Source: Candidatus Aenigmatarchaeota archaeon (GTDB taxonomy: Archaea > Aenigmatarchaeota > Aenigmatarchaeia > Aenigmatarchaeales > Aenigmatarchaeaceae). From it: DNA of 5,131 nucleotides. The notes under the pieces are model-generated. The model was given only the letters and a program-made list of their open reading frames with translations. It did no database searches and was not told the DNA's origin. Shown here piece after piece: positions 1-3,974 of this stretch. The translations under genes and the position numbers were made by a program. Within the stretch, counting starts at the first letter, position 1. The number at the start of each line of letters is the position of its first letter. Location: NCBI GenBank assembly GCA_028715225.1, contig JAQUSH010000052.1, forward strand, positions 1 through 5,131, written 5' to 3'.

Positions 1-1
1 T

Positions 2-463
2 GGTATAAGAATTGAAAATCGGGTATATCAGGAAGGTCCATTTTCAAAGGTTACATTATTCCAATTATGGCCAGTTTATTCTAAAAAACCAGAAAAGTTA
101 AAAGATTTCTTCAGAGATACAAGGGAGATAATTCATATAATTCCAGATTCATTTATAACGCCAGGAAAGGTAGGACATCTTGCTGTAAGAAGACTTGGCG
201 GATATCATCGTGATTGTGATGGTGAAATCGGACCTGGAAGTTCTGATAGCAGATCATCCGATAATACAAGAGATTTAACTTTATACGGAGAAGATAGAAA
301 AGATCTTATAAAAATGCTGAAAAAAGCAATGACAATTACTAATATGCATAAAGAGGATCATGTTGATTATGAAAAACGTAATCACAGTTCTTATGCATAC
401 TGCATTAAAATAGATTCTGAACAGGCAGAGGAATTCGCAGAGATGGCTGCTAAACGTTTATAA
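2..463 (+). CDS. C-terminal part of an unrecognised protein
   Basis: An open frame enters from the left edge (first full codon at base 2) and ends at TAA 461-463, giving 153 residues with no start codon needed inside the window. I do not recognise the family. The piece is soluble-looking, with no membrane segment. It has a hydrophobic/aromatic start (visible residues about 15-30, including TLFQLWPVY), a basic-to-acidic central stretch with GGYHRDCDGEIGPG near residues 73-86, a Ser/Asp/Arg-rich linker (SSDSRSSDN), and a helical, charged C-terminus ending in AEEFAEMAAKRL. The continuous frame with ordinary AT-rich codon use (many AGA, ATA, AAA) supports real coding. The next gene follows after 35 nt and has its own TATA element, so the two need not be co-transcribed. 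Function is unknown; the missing N-terminus may carry the diagnostic domain. Confidence 0.75.
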   Translation, partial: GIRIENRVYQEGPFSKVTLFQLWPVYSKKPEKLKDFFRDTREIIHIIPDSFITPGKVGHLAVRRLGGYHRDCDGEIGPGSSDSRSSDNTRDLTLYGEDRKDLIKMLKKAMTITNMHKEDHVDYEKRNHSSYAYCIKIDSEQAEEFAEMAAKRL

Positions 464-466
464 TAC

Positions 467-475
467 CTTTAAATA
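467..475 (+). promoter_or_regulatory. TATA box of the nuclease gene (leaderless start)
   Basis: The sequence CTTTAAATA lies with its TTTAAA core centred about 28 nt before the ATG at 499. Archaeal transcription starts about 25 nt downstream of the TATA box, so the mRNA would begin at or next to the start codon. No Shine-Dalgarno sequence precedes the ATG. The same nine bases occur before hjc. Confidence 0.6.
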
Positions 476-498
476 AATGCAACTCACTATATCGGCGC

Positions 499-930
499 AT
501 GAAAAGAATAGCTGTTTGTTTGATCCTGATTATTCTGATTTCAGGATGTGTAAAAGAATCTGATGTATATGTAAGCAAGGTTATAGACGGTGATACAATT
601 GTTTTATCAAACGGTGAACATGTTCGATTGCTTGGTATCAATGCGCCAGAGAAAGATGAATATTATTATAACGAGGCTACTGAGCGTTTAACAGAATTAG
701 TAGCATACAAGCAGGTCAGACTAGAATCTGACAAGACAAATAGAGACACATATGGGCGTTTGCTGAGATATGTTTACGTAAATGACAAAATGGTCAACTC
801 GAAACTTTTAGAAGAAGGCTGCGCACGATTATACATATTTGAATCTGACAAGAAATATGAAAAATCATTTATTTACGCTGAAAATTACGCAAAAAATCAA
901 AATTTAGGCATCTGGAATAATAATCATTAG
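499..930 (+). CDS. Staphylococcal nuclease-like (thermonuclease) lipoprotein
   Basis: This 143-residue protein is a probable exported, Ca2+-dependent nuclease of the SNase/TNase family, which cuts DNA and RNA. Residues 1-16 form a short signal peptide (basic MKR, then a hydrophobic run) ending in a lipobox-like ISGC, so Cys17 may be lipid-modified and anchor the enzyme outside the membrane. The SNase fold covers about 23-139: DGDT at 30-33 (calcium-site Asp32), RLLGINAPE at 43-51, YGR at 85-87, and the closing NLGIW at 135-139. By alignment with S. aureus nuclease, the catalytic Arg35/Glu43/Arg87 correspond to Arg43/Glu51/Arg87, all present; the second calcium ligand Asp40 is Asn48 here, a substitution I believe is common in homologues. 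The ATG at 499 is chosen because it gives a complete signal peptide and fits the TATA box. Likely roles are nutrient scavenging or degrading foreign DNA (inference). Confidence 0.9.
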   Translation: MKRIAVCLILIILISGCVKESDVYVSKVIDGDTIVLSNGEHVRLLGINAPEKDEYYYNEATERLTELVAYKQVRLESDKTNRDTYGRLLRYVYVNDKMVNSKLLEEGCARLYIFESDKKYEKSFIYAENYAKNQNLGIWNNNH

Positions 931-997
931 ATATCTAAATTAATAATCAAAATCAATGTGTTTTCTTATATCTTTTAAAAGATTTGTTAATTTTTTA
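927..997 (+). terminator. Possible termination region between convergent genes
   Basis: The nuclease gene and the minus-strand gene meet tail to tail with 9 nt between their stop codons. A perfect 12-base palindrome, TTAGATATCTAA (927-938), covers the nuclease stop codon. Further on in the + direction there are T-rich tracts at 960-976 and 991-997 and a second palindrome, TCTTTTAAAAGA (971-982). Archaeal RNA polymerase stops at oligo-T tracts, so these could end the nuclease transcript. The whole region is AT-rich, so the evidence is weak. Confidence 0.25.
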
Positions 998-1377
998 TCT
1001 AAATCAATGTCTTTAGAAATTTTATCTGTCTCTACTTTTAAATTATGAGCATAAACCATTTTACCATGCGCACTATGTGACAATTCAAAACCAAAATTAA
1101 TGGGTAGATCTTTATTTTTATCTTTGATTTCTTGAAAGATTTCTTTAGTTTCTTCTTCTGTTTTTTTTGGGTATAAATGACTGTGATATGTTGCCGGGTT
1201 AGATAAAATTGAAAGAATGTCGCCTTTATATTTCGGTTTGTAATTATCTTTTTCTTTTTCATGTTCTTCTAAAAGTTTCTTAGCATGTTCTCTGGTTTTA
1301 ATAAAATCATCGTAACAGTATGCTTTTGGATCCATGGGTTGGTAAAAATTATACTCTCCACCATTATAACGAATCAA
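940..1377 (-). CDS. Unrecognised charged protein; downstream frame of a probably split gene
   Basis: This minus-strand frame is open from the codon after TAG (1395-1393) to TAA at 942-940. I do not recognise it. There is no ATG at the beginning: the candidates are TTG at 1377 or ATG at 1335 (codon 15), and neither has a Shine-Dalgarno sequence or a TATA box at the usual distance. Yet the residues before the ATG (SALLIRYNGGEYNFYQP) read like ordinary protein, so the start is probably upstream in another frame. The protein is rich in Lys, Glu and Asp, with a helical charged stretch (KKLLEEHEKEK), a His-containing segment YHSHLYPKK, then ELSHSAHGKMVYAHN and a Lys/Asp-rich tail. No membrane segment is seen. 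The frame at 1364-1522 overlaps its start, and joining the two would give a protein of about 193 residues. Confidence 0.55.
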   Translation of the reverse strand: MIRYNGGEYNFYQPMDPKAYCYDDFIKTREHAKKLLEEHEKEKDNYKPKYKGDILSILSNPATYHSHLYPKKTEEETKEIFQEIKDKNKDLPINFGFELSHSAHGKMVYAHNLKVETDKISKDIDLDKKLTNLLKDIRKHIDFDY

Positions 1378-1522
1378 TAATGCACTTTCTATCTAAAAAA
1401 GATTCTTGTCTAAGAGTAGGTTCTATATGTTCGCCTATAATTTTTAATGCTTTTGCATAACCTTCAAAATCTTTTAATAGTTTAATATATTTGTTTAAAC
1501 ACTCATCATATATTTCTGACAT
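1364..1522 (-). CDS. Small ORF; probable N-terminal part of the split gene
   Basis: ATG at 1522-1520 opens a 52-codon frame ending at TAA 1366-1364. It begins MSEIYDECLNKYIKLLKDF and looks amphipathic-helical. I do not recognise it. A TTTAAA element centred about 26 nt upstream fits a leaderless start, matching the other genes here. The frame overlaps the following frame (940-1392) by 29 open bases and lies one base out of register with it. Dropping one A from the AAA run at 1388-1386 (minus strand) would join residue Arg45 directly to SALLIRYNGG of the next frame. Three readings are possible: an assembly or sequencing error, a real inactivating insertion, or two overlapping genes. I favour one gene broken by a one-base indel. 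Confidence 0.5.
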   Translation of the reverse strand: MSEIYDECLNKYIKLLKDFEGYAKALKIIGEHIEPTLRQESFLDRKCIIDSL

Positions 1523-1544
1523 AAAAGTAATACGATAGAAAGAG

Positions 1545-1552
1545 ATTTAAAC
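1545..1552 (-). promoter_or_regulatory. TATA box for the 1522 start
   Basis: On the minus strand GTTTAAAT lies with its TTTAAA core (1551-1546) centred about 26 nt before the ATG at 1522, in the 46-nt gap after the SemiSWEET stop codon. The spacing matches the other presumed leaderless genes. It implies that the small frame is transcribed on its own rather than only as read-through from the SemiSWEET gene. Confidence 0.5.
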
Positions 1553-1568
1553 ATTAATTTTAGGTATT

Positions 1569-1856
1569 CTACTTTTTTCTATAAACGATTATTTGTGAGA
1601 CTATCATTGCAGTTGTTATAATACCTACGCCTTGTCCAACAATTAAAACCCAATCATTTTGAAGAAATCCATGAATCGTCCAGAGAATATAAGAAACAAA
1701 TGCAAGACCATAGAATAAAGTTGATAGTCCTTCGGTAGATTTACGTTTATAATTTAATCTAAATTGATCCGGAAATCCAATTATTTTTACAAGGATGCCA
1801 ATTACAACAGTTAAAACTCCGATAACTGTAGCAAAAGTTATTGTAGTTATATCCAT
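1569..1856 (-). CDS. SemiSWEET/PQ-loop (MtN3-like) small membrane transporter
   Basis: This 95-residue protein has the size and layout of a SemiSWEET, a three-helix half-transporter of the MtN3/SWEET/PQ-loop group. Members dimerise in the membrane and typically carry sugars by facilitated diffusion. Helices are visible at about 6-28, 45-65 and 69-91, with a basic loop KRKSTEGLS (37-45) that matches the family's K-[ST/NT]-x-G-[LI]-S signature after helix 1. ILWTIHG (57-63) matches the conserved Trp region of helix 2, and Trp59 would line the substrate pocket. Two oddities: the helix-1 PQ motif reads FPDQ (28-31), so with Gln31 aligned the usual Pro is Asp30 and Pro29 sits one place earlier; and the pocket Asn of helix 3 appears to be Gln75. 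Substrate is therefore uncertain. The ATG at 1856 fits the TATA box, and the protein ends in a basic RKK tail. Confidence 0.85.
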   Translation of the reverse strand: MDITTITFATVIGVLTVVIGILVKIIGFPDQFRLNYKRKSTEGLSTLFYGLAFVSYILWTIHGFLQNDWVLIVGQGVGIITTAMIVSQIIVYRKK

Positions 1857-1878
1857 ACGACTAATTATTTTATATTTT

Positions 1879-1886
1879 ATTTAAAT
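1879..1886 (-). promoter_or_regulatory. TATA box of the SemiSWEET gene
   Basis: The palindromic octamer ATTTAAAT is centred about 26 nt from the ATG at 1856, followed on the minus strand by further A/T. No Shine-Dalgarno sequence lies between it and the ATG, so a leaderless transcript is expected. Being palindromic it carries no direction by itself; direction is inferred from the spacing. Confidence 0.5.
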
Positions 1887-1933
1887 GTATCGAAAAACCT
1901 TAAATTGAACACATATTTTAGACAATAGAAACC

Positions 1934-1943
1934 TTTTTATATA
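1934..1943 (+). promoter_or_regulatory. TATA box of a candidate small RNA
   Basis: TTTTTATATA is preceded by GAAACC, which resembles a purine-rich BRE. Start of transcription about 25-27 nt downstream would fall near 1961-1966, exactly where a perfect hairpin begins. hjc has its own TATA box 110 nt further on, so this promoter would serve something else. Confidence 0.4.
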
Positions 1944-1960
1944 GAAAATTTTAATTTTAG

Positions 1961-2045
1961 TTATCCGTTAATTTCTAACGGGTGAGATAAATCCTTTTTT
2001 AGGACAACGGCTCAAGAGTTATGAGTTGTCCTGAACCCAAAATTT
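1961..2045 (+). ncRNA. Candidate structured small RNA with two tandem hairpins
   Basis: Two stem-loops sit side by side in the gene-free stretch 1857-2074. Hairpin 1 pairs 1961-1970 with 1976-1985 (core CCGTTA/TAACGG, extended by two G-U and two A-U pairs) around the loop ATTTC. Hairpin 2 pairs AGGACAAC (2001-2008) with GTTGTCCT (2025-2032). It can extend outward by TTT/GAA (1998-2000 with 2033-2035), and inward, in an alternative form, by CTCA/TGAG (2011-2014 with 2022-2025). The GGGT at 1980-1983 can instead pair with ACCC (2035-2038), next to two possible sheared G-A pairs (GA 1984-1985 with GA 2033-2034), which recalls a kink-turn. A T-rich tract follows (2043-2049). I do not recognise the family. 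It could also be a regulatory element or DNA-level structure between divergent promoters; the strand is inferred from the TATA box. Confidence 0.35.
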
Positions 2046-2054
2046 CTTTAAATA
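2046..2054 (+). promoter_or_regulatory. TATA box of hjc
   Basis: CTTTAAATA, identical to the nine bases before the nuclease gene, is centred about 25 nt before the hjc ATG at 2075. The bases between are A/T only apart from single C residues, with no Shine-Dalgarno sequence, so a leaderless mRNA is expected. Confidence 0.6.
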
Positions 2055-2074
2055 TCTAAAAACTAATTATTATT

Positions 2075-2404
2075 ATGCCAGTCAATGCCAAAGGTTCTCG
2101 TCGTGAGAGAGAATTGTTAGAAAAACTAGTAAAAGAAGGACTTATGGTGCACAGAATAGCTGGTTCTGGCAAAGGTGAAGACGCTATCTGCGATTTAATA
2201 GCAGTTGACACAGCTGGCAAAGTGCAATTAATAGAAGTCAAATCTAGAAAAAAATATTTCTACACAAAAGACCACACCGAGCAGCTTACAACATTGATAG
2301 AAGCTGCTAAAAGATTCAATGCAACTCCAATTCTTGCAGTTAAGATAAATTATCAGGACTGGAAGTTTGTTGATCTGAAAAATGGCATACCGGCTAAGGT
2401 TTAA
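2075..2404 (+). CDS. hjc: Holliday junction resolvase Hjc (archaeal type)
   Basis: This 109-residue protein matches archaeal Hjc, a dimeric, metal-dependent endonuclease that cuts four-way DNA junctions late in recombination and fork repair. All hallmark residues of its nuclease fold are visible. GSRRERELLEKL (7-18) supplies the N-terminal acidic residue Glu11, equivalent to Glu9 of the Pyrococcus enzyme. AGSGKGED (29-36) is the Gly-rich loop. CDLIA (39-43) gives the metal ligand Asp40 (Pfu Asp33). IEVKS (53-57) gives Glu54 and catalytic Lys56 (Pfu Glu46/Lys48). A helix with KRF (79-81) and the strand TPILAVKI (84-91) follow as in the family. The protein is slightly shorter than the Pyrococcus one, lacking much of its C-terminal tail. 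The UMP synthase start lies 37 nt downstream; co-transcription is possible although that gene appears to have its own TATA box over the hjc stop codon. Confidence 0.95.
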   Translation: MPVNAKGSRRERELLEKLVKEGLMVHRIAGSGKGEDAICDLIAVDTAGKVQLIEVKSRKKYFYTKDHTEQLTTLIEAAKRFNATPILAVKINYQDWKFVDLKNGIPAKV

Positions 2405-2406
2405 AT
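2399..2406 (+). promoter_or_regulatory. Possible TATA box of the UMP synthase gene, overlapping the hjc stop
   Basis: GTTTAAAT contains the hjc stop codon (TAA 2402-2404). Its TTTAAA core is centred about 39 nt before the ATG at 2442, so transcription would start near 2428-2430, leaving a leader of about 13 nt that begins with the Shine-Dalgarno sequence. Such motifs are frequent by chance in AT-rich DNA. Confidence 0.4.
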
Positions 2407-2428
2407 CCTTTTCTATCCCTATTAATTT

Positions 2429-2435
2429 AAGGTGA
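2429..2435 (+). promoter_or_regulatory. Shine-Dalgarno sequence deciding the UMP synthase start
   Basis: AAGGTGA is complementary to the usual 3' end of archaeal 16S rRNA. It ends 6 nt before the ATG at 2442 but only 3 nt before the adjacent in-frame GTG at 2439. The spacing favours the ATG. It is the only convincing ribosome-binding site in the window. Confidence 0.6.
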
Positions 2436-2441
2436 ATTGTG

Positions 2442-3956
2442 ATGGAAGATTATAAAAATAATTTTATTGGATTCTTATTAGAAACAGGAGCTTTGAAAAT
2501 AGGTGGAGATTATTCTTTAAAGAGTAAGAGAATATCGCCATGGTTTGTTAACATAGGAGATTTTAATGACGGTAAATCTACTGCAACCCTAGGAAGATTT
2601 TATGCTGATTCAATAATTAATTCTGGTGAGAAAGTTGATATTTTATATGGAATTCCTGAAAAGGGAGTTGGACTTGCAATTGCAACTTCAATCGGAATGG
2701 CTGGAAAGGGTAAGAATGTTCCGTGGTTTTTCACAAGAAAGTTTGCAAAAGATCATGGAGAATATTCAAGTCTTTCACAGGCTGATAGAATAAAAGCTAT
2801 GACAGTTGGTAGAGCGCCAAAAGACGGACAGTGTATGGTACAGTTAGATGATGTTTTCACAGCAGGAAATGCTAAATATGAAGCAAGAGCAGAATTGGAA
2901 ACACTTGGTGATTTCAGATATCCATTGCTTGCTATAGCAGTTGATAGACAAGAAGTTGGAATTGATGGAAAAAGTGCTATCGAAGAATATGAAAACAAAA
3001 CCGGAACAAAAGTGGTTTCAGTTGTAAATGCATTAGATATTGTTACATTTCTAAAGGGGTATCTTGCTCCTTCTGCAAATAGGGATGGTATATACGGAGC
3101 AGATGGAAAAGTTTTACTTAAAGATGAAGATATAGTAAGAGGTGTAAGCAGAATGACTAATTATCTTAGAGTTTATGGTACAGATACAGCACATGAAACA
3201 TTAGGAAAATTCCCAGAACAAAAAATAGTCGGAAGAGATAAAAGTATAATACCAGCATGTGATGTTCCAACAATAGAACAGTTTGATAAATTAGTCGAAG
3301 CTACCGCGAATATAGAAGAAGTTGGTGCTTACAAAGTCGGTTTCGAACTTGGCTTAACATATGGATTACCTGAAGTTGTTGAAACTGTTAGAAGACATAC
3401 AAAGAAACCTATTATTTATGATCATCAAAAAGCAGCAACAGACATACCAGACACCGGAAAGAATTTTGCTAGGGTTTGTAGCGATGCTGGTATAGATTCA
3501 ATTATATTATTCCCACAAGCTGGACCCGAAACAGAAAGAGCATGGATATATCATGCGTTAGATCATGGTTTGAAAGTAATCGTCGGTGGAAGAATGACAC
3601 ATCCTGCTTACGCTCAAAGCGAGGGCGGATTTATTTCAGATGAAGGAGCAATGGAAATGTATAGAATAGCAGCAAGAGCTGGTATAAATGATTTTGTAGT
3701 TCCTGGTAACAAAGCACCAGTTATAGAAAAAGTGTACAATTTAGTTGATGCAGAAGGAGTAGATCCAATATTCTATGCACCTGGATTTGTTTCACAGGGT
3801 GGTAAAATAGAAGATGCAACAAAGGTAGCAGGAAACAGATGGCACGCAATCGTTGGTAGAGGAATTTACAATCCAAAAAAGAAAGCAAATGTTTTAGACA
3901 CGACAGTTGAAGAAATGCGTGAAGCAGCTTTAGAACATGCAAAAGCATTAGCTTAA
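2442..3956 (+). CDS. pyrEF: Bifunctional UMP synthase: orotate phosphoribosyltransferase-OMP decarboxylase fusion
   Basis: One 504-residue protein carries both last steps of UMP synthesis: orotate + PRPP to OMP, then OMP to UMP + CO2. The N-terminal OPRT half (about 5-207) shows LKSKRISPWF (26-35, orotate site), the lysine-rich loop RKFAKDHGE (99-107) and the PRPP-binding loop LDDVFTAGN (135-143). A linker of about 55 residues follows (209-262). The decarboxylase half (about 263-504) shows PACD (271-274), YKVGFE (297-302), the catalytic segment DHQKAATDIPDT (327-338), the phosphate loop PGFVSQGG (447-454) and VGRGIY (471-476). The catalytic segment is spaced D-x-x-K-x-x-x-D (Asp327, Lys330, Asp334), whereas the textbook OMP decarboxylase motif is D-x-K-x-x-D, so this half belongs to a divergent subfamily. 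The domain order matches eukaryotic UMP synthase. The ATG is preferred over GTG 2439 on ribosome-binding-site spacing. A T-rich tract follows the stop. Confidence 0.93.
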   Translation: MEDYKNNFIGFLLETGALKIGGDYSLKSKRISPWFVNIGDFNDGKSTATLGRFYADSIINSGEKVDILYGIPEKGVGLAIATSIGMAGKGKNVPWFFTRKFAKDHGEYSSLSQADRIKAMTVGRAPKDGQCMVQLDDVFTAGNAKYEARAELETLGDFRYPLLAIAVDRQEVGIDGKSAIEEYENKTGTKVVSVVNALDIVTFLKGYLAPSANRDGIYGADGKVLLKDEDIVRGVSRMTNYLRVYGTDTAHETLGKFPEQKIVGRDKSIIPACDVPTIEQFDKLVEATANIEEVGAYKVGFELGLTYGLPEVVETVRRHTKKPIIYDHQKAATDIPDTGKNFARVCSDAGIDSIILFPQAGPETERAWIYHALDHGLKVIVGGRMTHPAYAQSEGGFISDEGAMEMYRIAARAGINDFVVPGNKAPVIEKVYNLVDAEGVDPIFYAPGFVSQGGKIEDATKVAGNRWHAIVGRGIYNPKKKANVLDTTVEEMREAALEHAKALA

Positions 3957-3974
3957 TTTATTTCTTTCCTTTTT
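3957..3974 (+). terminator. Oligo-T terminator of the UMP synthase gene
   Basis: Right after the stop codon the + strand has 18 bases that are almost all T (three T-tracts broken by single A or C residues and a CC). Archaeal RNA polymerase terminates at such tracts without needing a hairpin. The same bases, read on the minus strand, encode the Lys-rich last residues and stop codon of the DNA ligase. Confidence 0.5.

Noticed and set aside
1394..1400. A T_TTT_TTA heptamer in the frame of the small ORF, identical to a classical -1 slippery site
   Set aside because: A -1 slip here reads AGA then TAG and stops at once. The continuing frame (940-1392) lies in the +1 register and is itself blocked by TAG at 1395-1393, so this heptamer cannot join the two frames.
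1961..2040. C/D-box guide RNA reading of the structured region (GTTATGA near 2018, CTGA at 2031)
   Set aside because: There is no good C box, the C'-like and D boxes are only 6 nt apart, too short for a guide, and the 8-bp stem would occlude the guide region.
1961..2040. tRNA or a known archaeal riboswitch (fluoride, TPP)
   Set aside because: There is no T-arm GTTCRA sequence, no acceptor pairing of proper length, and the conserved bases of those riboswitch classes are not seen.
2439..2441. GTG as the start codon of the UMP synthase
   Set aside because: It would be only 3 nt from the AAGGTGA ribosome-binding site; the ATG at 2442 has a better 6-nt spacing.
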